Shown: piece by piece, positions 44,110 through 52,308 of the stretch
Numbering within the stretch: position 1 is the stretch's first letter
Layout: each line of letters starts with the position of its first letter
Source: Solibacter sp039934035
Lineage (GTDB): Bacteria; Acidobacteriota; Terriglobia; Bryobacterales; Bryobacteraceae
DNA: 64,000 nt
Assembly (NCBI GenBank): GCA_039934035.1
Contig: JBDTMZ010000008.1
Location: forward strand, 1 to 64,000
Direction of reading: 5' to 3'
Position numbers and translations under genes: made by a program
The notes under the pieces: model-generated
Told to the model about the DNA's origin: nothing
What the model saw: only the letters and a program-made list of their open reading frames with translations
Database searches by the model: none

Positions 44110-45162
44110 CTACTTCTTGTGCATCACCTTGAAGATGTATGCGAGGATCTCGGCCACCGCTTTGTAAAGCTGCGGCGGAATCTCCTGACCCACGCCAACC
44201 GATTTGTACAGGGCCTGCGCCAACGGCGGGTTTTCGATCAGCGGCACATTGTTGTCCAGGGCTCTCTGCTTAATACGCAACGCGAGATAGTTCTTGCCTT
44301 TTGCGACCACCATTGGCGCTGCCATGCCGTCCGGGTCGTATTTGAGGGCGACGGCGAAATGAGTAGGGTTGACCACCACGGCGGTGGCCGAGGCCACATC
44401 CTTCATCATGCGGCGGCGGGCCTGGTCGCGCCGCAGGGCTCGGATCTTGGCTTTCATGTGTGGGTTGCCTTCGCTCTCCTTGGCCTCGTCCTTGACCTCC
44501 TGCTTGCTCATCTTGAGTTCGTTGGAGTGTTTGCGCGTTTCGCGCAACAATTCCACGCAGCCGAAAACGAAGAACAGCGCGGCGGCCTTCCACATCAGTG
44601 ACTGGATGGCGCCTGTCACGACATGCATCCCCGAGGCGACGGATATGCGCGGCAGTAGCATGAAGGTATCCAAGTGCTCCGACGCCACCGCGTAGATCGC
44701 GCCTCCGAATAGGGGCAGCAGGATCAGGGCCTGGAACATGGCGGGGAAGTTCTGACCGGGCAGCTGTTTGAGCTTCGAAAGCGGGTTCATCCGTTTGGCG
44801 TCAGGGAGCAGTTTCTTGGCCGAAAGCCCGAACTTCGTAATGCCCAGTTGCACCGCCAGGGTTACCACCACCAGCACGGCGCCGCCCTTCAGCAGAGGCA
44901 ATACACATCGGTAACCCATATCCGCGCTCATCCGGAATAAACCCGCGGAGCTGACTTGCGGGGCAAACGCGTACTTGAGCAGGCCGCGCATACCGAGCAG
45001 AGTTCCATTCACCCAATCCCAGCCGTTGGATTGCACCAGGAACACGAAAGTACAGAACTGCATGCCGCCTACGAACTGCTTGGCCGATGGGAACTGTCCT
45101 TCCTCACGGGCCTTGTCCTGGCGTTTCTTGGTGGGCTGTTCGGTCTTTTGAGCATCGGCCAT
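44110..45162 (-). CDS. flhB: Flagellar export switch protein FlhB
   Basis: A 350-residue gate and specificity-switch protein. The N-terminus is basic (EQPTKKRQDKAREEGQFPSA), four membrane helices follow, and the C-terminal part has the autocleavage site NPTH at residues 265-268 (VVVNPTHFAVALKYD), then APMVVAKGKNYLALRIKQRA and ENPPLAQALYKSVGVGQEIP. Cleavage at NPTH switches export from hook to filament substrates when FliK measures the hook; both genes are in the same unit. It is separated from fliR by 2 bases. Confidence 0.97.
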   Translation of the reverse strand: MADAQKTEQPTKKRQDKAREEGQFPSAKQFVGGMQFCTFVFLVQSNGWDWVNGTLLGMRGLLKYAFAPQVSSAGLFRMSADMGYRCVLPLLKGGAVLVVVTLAVQLGITKFGLSAKKLLPDAKRMNPLSKLKQLPGQNFPAMFQALILLPLFGGAIYAVASEHLDTFMLLPRISVASGMHVVTGAIQSLMWKAAALFFVFGCVELLRETRKHSNELKMSKQEVKDEAKESEGNPHMKAKIRALRRDQARRRMMKDVASATAVVVNPTHFAVALKYDPDGMAAPMVVAKGKNYLALRIKQRALDNNVPLIENPPLAQALYKSVGVGQEIPPQLYKAVAEILAYIFKVMHKK

Positions 45163-45164
45163 GA

Positions 45165-45935
45165 CTAGTGACCGACCAGAGCCGGCAGTGCACCGAACAG
45201 GCGCTCGGCATACGACTGGCAGATTGCGGGGAAGATTGAGGCCATGGCGGAGACCACTACGAGGCCGGCCAGCATTTTCGCCGGAAAGGTCAGCGACCCG
45301 AGCTGCAACTGGGCGTTGATGCGTCCGAGCAGGGCCAATGCGATATCCACCATCACCATCAGCGCGACCACAGGGAATGCGAGCCTTACACCGGTCGTGA
45401 AGATGGTGGAACCCAGCTGGATGACAACATCTGCGTGGGCCGGCGTGATAACGAAGGTGCCGGGTGGGGTATTCTCCAGGCTGCGGGCGAACAAACGCAG
45501 TACTTCGCGGTGCAACCCCAGGGAGAAGAACAAAAGCCCGGAAATGGATTGAGCAAGTATGACAAAGATGCTGGAGTCGGCCTGCGTCGTGGGGTCAATG
45601 GTGGAAGCGAAGGAGTACCCGGCCTGCAGGCCAACCATCTGGCCGAAGACGCCGAAGGCTTCGGCCAGGAAGCTCACCACCAATCCAACCGTAATCCCCA
45701 GGGCAGCCTCGGAGATCATCCAGCCGGCCAGCAGGCCGATTCCAGGCGCAACGGCGATCACGGGCCAAAGCGGATACAAGGCGATCGTGAAGCTTAGTGC
45801 GAGAATGACGCGGACGGGCTCCGGGCCGGCGGAAAATCCGGGAATGGGCACGAATACGATGGCGCCTGAAATACGCGCGAGGACCAACAGGAACCCATAG
45901 ATGGTGGTTAGCGGAAGGCTGGCTTCACTGGGCAT
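45165..45935 (-). CDS. fliR: Flagellar export gate protein FliR
   Basis: A 256-residue polytopic protein of the export gate. Family features: TTIYGFLLVLARISGAIVFV, SFTIALYPLWPVIAVAPGIG, and the FGQMVGLQAGYSFASTIDPT box. Then a helix series including GLLFFSLGLHREVLRLFARS and the loop VRLAFPVVALMVMVDIALAL. The start overlaps the fliQ end by 11 bases. The length is typical. It works with FliP and FliQ in a helical gate complex. Confidence 0.95.
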   Translation of the reverse strand: MPSEASLPLTTIYGFLLVLARISGAIVFVPIPGFSAGPEPVRVILALSFTIALYPLWPVIAVAPGIGLLAGWMISEAALGITVGLVVSFLAEAFGVFGQMVGLQAGYSFASTIDPTTQADSSIFVILAQSISGLLFFSLGLHREVLRLFARSLENTPPGTFVITPAHADVVIQLGSTIFTTGVRLAFPVVALMVMVDIALALLGRINAQLQLGSLTFPAKMLAGLVVVSAMASIFPAICQSYAERLFGALPALVGH

Positions 45936-46194
45936 ACCGGCTGAGATTTCCCAATATCGAAATGGCGTAGGTACTGGCCTTTTGCAGCATCCAAGGCATG
46001 GCCAGGATAAGAACTGCCAGCACGGCGGCCAGCCGGGGGACCGTACTGAAGGCCGAGTCCTGGATCGAAGTCACGATCTGGAGCAGGCTCATTACGATAC
46101 CGGCCACTAAGCCGACCAGCAGGACGGGCGCGCTGAGCCAGAACGCCATCATTAGCGCATCGCGCACAATTTGTACAACCGCATCCGAGTTCAT
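45925..46194 (-). CDS. fliQ: Flagellar export gate protein FliQ
   Basis: An 89-residue protein with two membrane helices (AFWLSAPVLLVGLVAGIVMS and LAAVLAVLILAMPWMLQKAS) and the VTSIQDSAFSTVPRLAAV loop, which is characteristic of FliQ. The 4-base overlap with fliP and 11-base overlap with fliR show coupled translation. FliQ surrounds FliP-FliR as the outer gate. Confidence 0.95.
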   Translation of the reverse strand: MNSDAVVQIVRDALMMAFWLSAPVLLVGLVAGIVMSLLQIVTSIQDSAFSTVPRLAAVLAVLILAMPWMLQKASTYAISILGNLSRYAQ

Positions 46195-46946
46195 TGCGTG
46201 TAAAAGCCTTTCATGAGAGACCCGATCACCAGGTTCCAGCCGTCCACCAGGACGAACAGCAGCACCTTAAAGGGCGCCGAAATCATGACAGGTGGCAATT
46301 GCATCATGCCGATCGAGACCGTCACCGAAGCGATGACGAGGTCAATCACCAGGAAAGGCAGATACAGCACGGCTCCAATCTGAAATCCCGCCTTGAGTTC
46401 AGAAAGGATGTATGCGGGAATGAGGACTTTGATATCGAGGTCCGCGCGAGTGCGCGGCGGCGTCGAGTGCGTGACCTCTACAAACAACTTAATATCCTTT
46501 TCGCGGGCAAATCTCATCAGGAACACGCGCAACGGCCTGGCGCCCTCAACGAAGGCCTGTGAGGTGGTCAGCTTGCCCTGTTCCATTGGTTCCCAGCCCT
46601 GGTGGTACATGTCCGTCGCGATGGGCTGCATGACGAGAATGCTGAGGAAGAGCGCCAATCCCACCAGCACCTGGTTGGAAGGCGTTGATTGCGTCCCGAG
46701 TGCCTGGCGCAGAAAGTGCAGAACGATCACGATCCGCAGGAAGGGCGTAATGGACATCAACACCGCCGGCAGCAGTGTCAGCAGTGTCATCAGGATGACG
46801 ATCTGCATGGGTGCGCTGATGGACTGATCGCCGTTGGTGAGGTTGGCGCCCAACAGCGGGCCTGGGGCTGCTGCGGAATGACCTGCCGGGGACAGAAGCA
46901 GCATCAGGACGAGCAGCACTGCCCGGTAGATTCTCGCCCGTATCAA
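46191..46946 (-). CDS. fliP: Flagellar export gate protein FliP
   Basis: Start assigned to TTG 46946, because its TTGA overlaps the fliO stop by 4 bases and directly gives a cleavable signal peptide (YRAVLLVLMLLLSPAGHSAA); the longer frame upstream is fliO antisense-frame noise. The remaining 230 residues have the family boxes MSITPFLRIVIVLHFLRQAL, TPSNQVLVGLALFLSILVMQ, AYILSELKAGFQIGAVLYLP and the VMISAPFKVLLFVLVDGWNL end. FliP with FliR builds the core of the export gate. Length 252 residues is standard. Confidence 0.95.
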   Translation of the reverse strand: MIRARIYRAVLLVLMLLLSPAGHSAAAPGPLLGANLTNGDQSISAPMQIVILMTLLTLLPAVLMSITPFLRIVIVLHFLRQALGTQSTPSNQVLVGLALFLSILVMQPIATDMYHQGWEPMEQGKLTTSQAFVEGARPLRVFLMRFAREKDIKLFVEVTHSTPPRTRADLDIKVLIPAYILSELKAGFQIGAVLYLPFLVIDLVIASVTVSIGMMQLPPVMISAPFKVLLFVLVDGWNLVIGSLMKGFYTQ

Positions 46947-47236
46947 CTTTTCACCGCGGAAAGATGACTTTCGAATTGCGCCAAGGGGCCGCTCTCCAGT
47001 AAATGGCAGCCGGCGGGTGAAGCGGCGATCAGGATCGCACGGTCCCCGACGCGCACCAGGTGAAGCGCGTTGCCGGCGGAGAGGGGCAGGCACTCCATGC
47101 TTTGCAGAGTTCCTCCCTTGCGGCGCCGAGTAATTCCGGAGACGTGTGCCAGGCCCCTGCGGCGCAGCCACCAGAGGGTCGCCCCGAGGAGTCCGAAGAC
47201 CACCAGGACACCAAGCGTTTGTTGCAGAGTTTCCAT
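46943..47236 (-). CDS. fliO: Flagellar biosynthesis protein FliO
   Basis: A 97-residue membrane protein with one N-terminal helix (TLGVLVVFGLLGATLWWLR) and the short cytoplasmic part MECLPLSAGNALHLVRVGDR, AILIAASPAGCHLLESGPL, a pattern of FliO/YscX-like partners. FliO helps FliP fold and assemble. It lies three bases after fliN and overlaps fliP by 4 bases, in the regular fliN-fliO-fliP order. The family is poorly conserved. Confidence 0.85.
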   Translation of the reverse strand: METLQQTLGVLVVFGLLGATLWWLRRRGLAHVSGITRRRKGGTLQSMECLPLSAGNALHLVRVGDRAILIAASPAGCHLLESGPLAQFESHLSAVKS

Positions 47237-47239
47237 GGT

Positions 47240-47488
47240 TTACACGTCCTCAAAGAAGTCGGTGAGGCGGATCCCGGTGCTTGTCTCGCCGGCGACAATT
47301 TCGCCAAATCCCAACAGCGACCCGCCCACCCGGACGTCCAGATTCTCTCCGGCCAACCGGTTCATGCGAAGGACCGTACCGACGTCCAGCGCGAGGATCT
47401 GGCGCACCGTCAAGGTGCGGCGGTCCAATTCCACATCGACGTCCATGGGGACATCGAGGTACAGCGCCAGTTCTTCGCTTGCCGTCAA
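47240..47488 (-). CDS. fliN: Short C-ring protein FliN
   Basis: An 82-residue SpoA-type protein: LYLDVPMDVDVELDRRTLTV, then RQILALDVGTVLRMNRLAGE and NLDVRVGGSLLGFGEIVAGE, ending GIRLTDFF. FliN binds FliM and forms the base of the switch ring, and helps localise the export ATPase. It has no N-terminal extension. A second, longer FliN-family gene is present at 56340. It lies 12 bases after flgE in the fliK-flhA unit. Confidence 0.9.
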   Translation of the reverse strand: MTASEELALYLDVPMDVDVELDRRTLTVRQILALDVGTVLRMNRLAGENLDVRVGGSLLGFGEIVAGETSTGIRLTDFFEDV

Positions 47489-47500
47489 TTTGGGCCTACG

Positions 47501-48784
47501 TTACCGGATCAGGTTGATGGTGTCCTGGCTGAGCTGGTCGCCCGCCGTAATTACTTTGCCATTTGCCTGGTATGCGCGCTGCAGAACGATGAGGTTGGTG
47601 AATTCCTTGGCGATATCGACCGTGGAGGATTCGAGCGAACCACCTTGTATCTGGCCGCGGCCTCCGGTATTGGCCACACCGACCGCAGGCAGTGCAGTCG
47701 CTGCGCTGGCCTCATAGTTGTTCTGTCCCACTGCCATCAGCGATCCGGGGTTTCGAATGGAGGCCAGCGCCAGTTGCGCGACCACTTGTTGGGTACCGTT
47801 GGAATACTGGGCCAGCACCTCTCCGCCGTCACCCAGGCCGACACGAACCAATTGAGCGGCCGGAACGCCGTCCTGCGAATTGGCGGAGGTGGCAGATGGC
47901 TGCGAGAACTGCGTAATCGTCGGGTTCCCGTCGGCGCCGAACAGATTGAAGTTAATATTCATGTCCGCGGAACTGTCGACAAGTCCGGTAACGCTGACGG
48001 GGATGGCGCCGGGCGCCACCGGGCTCACCATTTTGCCCGAAGAGTCGAAGGTGAGAACGCCGGGAGTGGCGAGAAGGGCTGTCGGCGTGCCGGGAACTCC
48101 TGCCGTGGTCGCATTGCCGGGAATTGTGATCTGATAATTCCACTGCAGCGGTGTTGCCGGATCCTTGGTGAAGGTTGCGGTCATCACCAGTGGATTCCCA
48201 AGAGAATCCACCACCTGGATGGGGGTGGAGAAATTGTCCTGTGTGGGTCCGGTCGACACACCCGCCACGGCCGATGCATTGAGGTTCACACCCAGAGAAA
48301 AGTTGGAGGTGGCCAAGGGTTGCCGCAGTTGACCCACGGGAATCTGGATGTCACCGACGGCGCCGCTGGTGTTCAACACTCCGTTGGCCAACGTCCAGCC
48401 CTCCACGCGCTGGCCCGTGCTGGTAAGCAGGTTCCCGCCTTTATCGATTTGAAAATCGCCGGCGCGGGTGTACAACTGCGCATTTGTCGAAGGGTCCCGC
48501 ACCACGAAGAATCCATCTCCCTGAATGGCCGCGTCGAGCAGTCCGGAGCTGGCCTGCAAGGCTCCTTGGGAGAACTGCCGCATGGTAAGCGGTCGCGCGG
48601 TACCGAACCCAACCTGAGTTTCACCCAGCCCTGCGCCGAGAGACTGCGTGACCAGGTCATGAAAGGAGACGACGCTTTCCTTATAACCGGTCGTGTTGAG
48701 ATTGGCCAGGTTGTTGCCGACTACATCAATGGCCGTCGATGTGGCGTTGAGTGCCGATAGTGCCGTTGAAAATGAAGTGAACAT
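47501..48784 (-). CDS. flgE: Flagellar hook protein FlgE
   Basis: The hook subunit, 427 residues. N-terminus: FTSFSTALSALNATSTAIDV, followed by the GNNLANLNTTGYKESVVSF box. The QGDGFFVVRDPST, LQTGLYTRAGDFQIDKGGN-like strands and the FlgE middle domain (TATFTKDPATPLQWNYQITI) follow. The C-terminal box (GGSLESSTVDIAKEFTNLIV, LQRAYQANGKVI) matches rod/hook proteins. The protein is encoded between flgD and fliN. Confidence 0.96.
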   Translation of the reverse strand: MFTSFSTALSALNATSTAIDVVGNNLANLNTTGYKESVVSFHDLVTQSLGAGLGETQVGFGTARPLTMRQFSQGALQASSGLLDAAIQGDGFFVVRDPSTNAQLYTRAGDFQIDKGGNLLTSTGQRVEGWTLANGVLNTSGAVGDIQIPVGQLRQPLATSNFSLGVNLNASAVAGVSTGPTQDNFSTPIQVVDSLGNPLVMTATFTKDPATPLQWNYQITIPGNATTAGVPGTPTALLATPGVLTFDSSGKMVSPVAPGAIPVSVTGLVDSSADMNINFNLFGADGNPTITQFSQPSATSANSQDGVPAAQLVRVGLGDGGEVLAQYSNGTQQVVAQLALASIRNPGSLMAVGQNNYEASAATALPAVGVANTGGRGQIQGGSLESSTVDIAKEFTNLIVLQRAYQANGKVITAGDQLSQDTINLIR

Positions 48785-48805
48785 AATTCTCCAGTAGGTT
48801 TGCGA

Positions 48806-49120
48806 TTAACCGCCGGTGGTTGGCGGGGTGGCGGTTGCGGCCGTCTTCATGGCATCGACACCCTGGCGGATGGCGATGACCTGTTCCAGTTGGCTGAACT
48901 GAGCGAGTTGCGCCACGAACTGCGAGGGGTCCGAAGGACTGGTGGGGTCCTGGTTCTTGATCTGTGCCACCAGAAGCTGCAGAAACATCTGCTCGGAGGG
49001 CGCCGTGCCACCCAGGCCGGTGGCTGCCGTTGACGAAGTCGAAGAGCCAGTCGCGCCTGCCGCGGTACGGGAGGCGAACGGATCGAAGGGGGTCGGGTTG
49101 TTTATCGGGTTGGTAACCAA
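48806..49120 (-). CDS. flgD: Short hook-capping protein FlgD
   Basis: A 104-residue FlgD that contains only the N-terminal part: APSEQMFLQLLVAQIKNQDP (the family box QxFLxLLxAQLxxQDP), SQFVAQLAQFSQLEQVIAIR and DAMKTA. The usual C-terminal tudor/Ig-like region (about 120 more residues) is missing, so the cap is about half the normal length. The end overlaps nothing that could encode it. The start overlaps the fliK C-terminus by 19 bases. It may still act as a cap scaffold, as short FlgD proteins occur in some phyla. Confidence 0.88.
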   Translation of the reverse strand: MVTNPINNPTPFDPFASRTAAGATGSSTSSTAATGLGGTAPSEQMFLQLLVAQIKNQDPTSPSDPSQFVAQLAQFSQLEQVIAIRQGVDAMKTAATATPPTTGG

Positions 49121-50481
49121 TTGGTGCTCCTGTTGTTCCGGCGCTGCGCCAGAGAATTTTCCACTTCTTCCACCCAGGCTGGACGCTTGCCGCGCTCGTC
49201 CTGATGTTGTTGCTGCTGTCCGGAACCTCCGTGCTGCGAATTCTGGCCCTGGCCGCGCGAGGAGTCCCGTTGATCCGGGGTTGCCCGCTGGTCAGAGAGA
49301 TTCGAGGAACCGGAGCTCAGAGGCGCGGCTGTCTCTGTGCTGTACCCGCTCTGGGCGAGTTTGCCGCTCAGGTTGCCCAGATCCTGCCGCAAATCGTGAG
49401 CCAGCGCAACATCCGGCGTCCGGACGCTGACGTGCACTTCGCCGGCGCGCTCCACAAGGCGCACTTCCACCTTACGATCGTCCGTGCCCGATACCTGCAG
49501 CGAGATCTCTCGCGCGGGGCGCGTGGTTGCGGGCCCGTCCTCCCCGTCAATCGGAATAGGGGCGGGTGTGGGCATGGGTTGAGCCGTAGACTTAGGGGCC
49601 GTAGCGCTTTCGGGCGCGGCGGGCGTTGTGACGGAATGAGTAAGCGGCGTCACCCGCGATTCCGCAGGCTGATCCGTTACCGCCGGCATTACCACTTTCT
49701 CTGTGTGCGTTGCTTTCTCCGGCTGGTCCGGGAGAGCGATCTTGCTGGGGGCCGCGTGATTCCCGCGACTGGAATCCCCGCTGCCGCGCCGTGGATCGGC
49801 GGCGGATTTGTCTTCAGGTTGCGCCGCGGGGAGGCTACCGATTGTGCTATCCGAACTTTCGCCGTTCTTTGCCGCCAAGCCGTGTGCCGGCAGGGATGGT
49901 GTGCCTGGCTGTTCCGCGAGGGCGGGCGTTGCCACTCCTGGTTTTACGGATGCAGGCAGAACGACGGTGGCCTTCGCCAGAGCGAGGGCCACCTCGGGGC
50001 CGTTAGCGCCCGGCAAAGTGTCCGGAACGGGCTGGACTGCCGAGGTGAGAGGTTTCAGTCGAAGCGCGAATGCCAGATCAGCCTGCGATCCGGCGTCGCC
50101 ACCGGCCTTCCACTGCACGCGGAGTTCACCCAGGCCCGCAGACTCCGGGAGCGTTGCTATGCTGGGGAACGCGGCGCCCATTTTATTGGCCAATGAAGCC
50201 GGATCCAGCCGAACGGGGTTGCCTGCCGCGGCTTCAGCGATGAACGGAAGCCATACTGGCAGGTTCCGATCGCCGGGCGCTGCGGGAATTTCCGCGTCAG
50301 GGCCGGGTGAGCCTGAGGCGCTTTTTTCGCGTTTACTATCCTTCTTGACAGTCCCCGAAGGCTTCAAGGTTCCCGATGGCGTAGCATACTCCTCGCCGGA
50401 TACTCCAACCAGACTCTGCTGCAAGAAGTCGAGAAAACTTGTGGATGGCTGGCTGACTGCGCCGGTCGCGTTGAAGCTCAT
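49102..50481 (-). CDS. fliK: Hook-length control protein FliK
   Basis: FliK measures hook length and switches FlhB. The start is set at ATG 50481 (GGGAACG before it) because a sigma-54 promoter at 50571-50586 predicts transcription from about 50560, just at the alternative GTG 50559. The protein is low in complexity: Pro, Ala, Ser, Thr-rich N-terminal two thirds (PAQPEDKSAADPRRGSGDSS). The compact C-terminal domain is ISLQVSGTDDRKVEVRLVER, AGEVHVSVRTPDVALAHDLR and QDLGNLSGKLAQSGY. The very end is again charged and Gln-rich. Sequence divergence is normal for this family. Confidence 0.85.
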   Translation of the reverse strand: MSFNATGAVSQPSTSFLDFLQQSLVGVSGEEYATPSGTLKPSGTVKKDSKREKSASGSPGPDAEIPAAPGDRNLPVWLPFIAEAAAGNPVRLDPASLANKMGAAFPSIATLPESAGLGELRVQWKAGGDAGSQADLAFALRLKPLTSAVQPVPDTLPGANGPEVALALAKATVVLPASVKPGVATPALAEQPGTPSLPAHGLAAKNGESSDSTIGSLPAAQPEDKSAADPRRGSGDSSRGNHAAPSKIALPDQPEKATHTEKVVMPAVTDQPAESRVTPLTHSVTTPAAPESATAPKSTAQPMPTPAPIPIDGEDGPATTRPAREISLQVSGTDDRKVEVRLVERAGEVHVSVRTPDVALAHDLRQDLGNLSGKLAQSGYSTETAAPLSSGSSNLSDQRATPDQRDSSRGQGQNSQHGGSGQQQQHQDERGKRPAWVEEVENSLAQRRNNRSTNWLPTR

Positions 50482-50570
50482 CGTTCCCGCGGACACATCA
50501 TCTCGCGCCGGAACAGGGGATGCGGCCAGGCGCTGTGCAGTCGGTAGAGTCGCAATCACGCTGGGAATAT

Positions 50571-50586
50571 TGCATTCGTGATGCCA
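50571..50586 (-). promoter_or_regulatory. Sigma-54 promoter of the fliK-flhA unit
   Basis: TGGCAT-CACGA-ATGCA on the minus strand, GG-N10-GC strict, preceded by T and followed by AT. It is one of the best matches in the window. A leader of about 79 bases would precede the fliK ATG at 50481. Confidence 0.65.
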
Positions 50587-50735
50587 AGCGCGGCATTCAG
50601 GAACACGAAGGAGTTACTCCGGCCGGGACTGGCGGAATATCGGCGAACGCGCGCTCGCCGTCGAAATTAAGGCGGTGACTAACACCGACCTAGCTGCCTT
50701 ATCGGCCTTTGTAGTGGACTTATCGTCTTTTTCTT

Positions 50736-50751
50736 TGGCTAAACACATGCT
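50736..50751 (+). promoter_or_regulatory. Sigma-54 promoter of flgF
   Basis: TGGCTAAACACATGCT has GG-N10-GC spacing, TTGGC at -24 and ATGCT at -12. The predicted start (near 50762) is only 5 bases before the flgF ATG, and the AAAGGT there is the only possible ribosome contact. Confidence 0.5.
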
Positions 50752-50766
50752 TATTAAAAAGGTTCA

Positions 50767-51495
50767 ATGGACCCACTTACCATTTCCGCTGCCAGCGGGA
50801 TGCGATCACGCATGGAATCGCTGGACATGCTGGCGAACAATATCGCGAACACCGACACTGGCGGGTACAAAACGGATCGCGAGTTCTATAGTTTGTACAC
50901 TTCAGCGGAAGCCTCTGGCGACGACCCGGCGACGCTGCCCGTAATCGAGAGGAATTACACCGATTACTCACAAGGAAGCATGCGCGTGACCTCAAATCCC
51001 CTGGACCTAGGAATTCAGGGCAAAGGATTCTTCGCAGTGGACTCCCCTGCCGGCGTAGCCTACACGCGCAACGGGAACTTTCAGCTGACTTCGGCGGGAA
51101 AGCTAGTCAACGCAGATGGGTACACAGTACGCAGCGCGACTGGCAAACCCATTGTGCTCGACCCAACGCTGCCCGTGGACGTCGCCGAAGACGGCACGAT
51201 CAGCCAGTCCGGACAGACCGGAGGCAAGCTGGCAGTGCTGGACTTCGCGGATCAGGGGGCGCTGGTGAAGCAGGGCAACACGCTCTTTCGTCCCGCAGAC
51301 CCGAAGACCACGCCGGTCGCGACCTCTGCCCAGGTGCAGCAGGGCCGTCTGGAGAGTTCCAACGTCGGCAACTCCGAATCGGTAGTGCGGCTGGTCAGCG
51401 TGATGCGCCAGTTCGACATGCTTCAGAAGGCAATCCATATAGCCTCGCAGATGAACCAGAAAGCAATCACCGAAGTAGCAAAAGTCGGGCAATAG
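50767..51495 (+). CDS. flgF: Flagellar rod protein FlgF
   Basis: A 242-residue rod protein. The N-terminus (MDPLTISAASGMRSRMESLD, then MLANNIANTDTGGYKTDRE) gives the family start. The LGIQGKGFFAVDSPAGVAYT box and TRNGNFQLTSAGKLVNADGY are hook-basal-body features. The C-terminus (LESSNVGNSESVVRLVSVMR, FDMLQKAIHIASQMN) forms the D0 helix. flgG follows after 21 bases. It is the first gene of flgF-flgG-flgA-flgH-flgI-flgJ. Confidence 0.95.
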   Translation: MDPLTISAASGMRSRMESLDMLANNIANTDTGGYKTDREFYSLYTSAEASGDDPATLPVIERNYTDYSQGSMRVTSNPLDLGIQGKGFFAVDSPAGVAYTRNGNFQLTSAGKLVNADGYTVRSATGKPIVLDPTLPVDVAEDGTISQSGQTGGKLAVLDFADQGALVKQGNTLFRPADPKTTPVATSAQVQQGRLESSNVGNSESVVRLVSVMRQFDMLQKAIHIASQMNQKAITEVAKVGQ

Positions 51496-51516
51496 CGGAA
51501 GGAAACGGACAATCTC

Positions 51517-52308
51517 ATGATCAGAGCACTCTACAGCGCTGCCAGCGGCATGACCGCCCAGCAGATGAACGTGGACAACATCGCCAACAACCTGGCAAAC
51601 GCCAACACCACGGGATACAAGATGCGGCGAACCCAGTTCCAGGACCTGATGTACCAGAACGTCACGCAACCCGGGACCGCCGCCGGACAGCAGACGACGG
51701 TGCCTACAGGACTCCAGGTGGGACTCGGAACGCGCCCCGTGGCGAACGAGATCGTCTTTACCCAGGGCAGTTTTGCCCAAACGGGCAGCCCTCTGGACAT
51801 CGTCATTCAAGGCCACGGTTTCTTCCAGGTACGGATGCCCTCGGGTGAAACGTCCTACACGCGCGATGGAAGTTTTCAACTGGATAAGGACGGGAACATT
51901 GTGACGTCGAGCGGCAACCCGATCGAGCCGCAGATCACGATACCGGCGCAGGCGCAGAATATCACCATCGCCAATGACGGCACGGTCAGCTACACCCAGG
52001 CAGGTCAAACGGCGACTCAGCTTGCGGGACAAATCCAGCTGGCGAACTTTCAGAATCCCGCGGGCCTGAATGCGGTCGGCGGCAACCTCTTTACGGCTAC
52101 CGATGCCTCGGGCCAACCGACGGTCGCCAACCCCGGCGGGCAGGAAGGACTCGGCACGCTGCTGCAAGGCTACCAGGAACAATCCAACGTCAGCGTAGTC
52201 CAGGAATTCATCAACCTGATTGCCGCGCAGCGCGGGTACGAGGCGAATTCCAAGGTGGTGAAGGCTGCCGACGAGATGTATCAGCAGGTTAATAACATCG
52301 CCCAATGA
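51517..52308 (+). CDS. flgG: Flagellar distal rod protein FlgG
   Basis: A 263-residue distal rod protein. The start MIRALYSAASGMTAQQMNVD, NIANNLANANTTGYKMRRTQ (with the rod box) and QDLMYQNVTQPG are exactly as in FlgG. LDIVIQGHGFFQVRMPSG and TRDGSFQLDKDGN follow. The C-terminus ESNVSVVQEFINLIAAQRGY (as QSNVSVVQEF) ends the protein. GGAAGGAAA before the ATG is a good ribosome site. It overlaps flgA by 4 bases. Confidence 0.98.
   Translation: MIRALYSAASGMTAQQMNVDNIANNLANANTTGYKMRRTQFQDLMYQNVTQPGTAAGQQTTVPTGLQVGLGTRPVANEIVFTQGSFAQTGSPLDIVIQGHGFFQVRMPSGETSYTRDGSFQLDKDGNIVTSSGNPIEPQITIPAQAQNITIANDGTVSYTQAGQTATQLAGQIQLANFQNPAGLNAVGGNLFTATDASGQPTVANPGGQEGLGTLLQGYQEQSNVSVVQEFINLIAAQRGYEANSKVVKAADEMYQQVNNIAQ

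Noticed and set aside
47060..48760. 566-residue plus-strand ORF across fliO, fliN and flgE
   Set aside because: It is antisense to well-supported flagellar genes and shows no protein motif.
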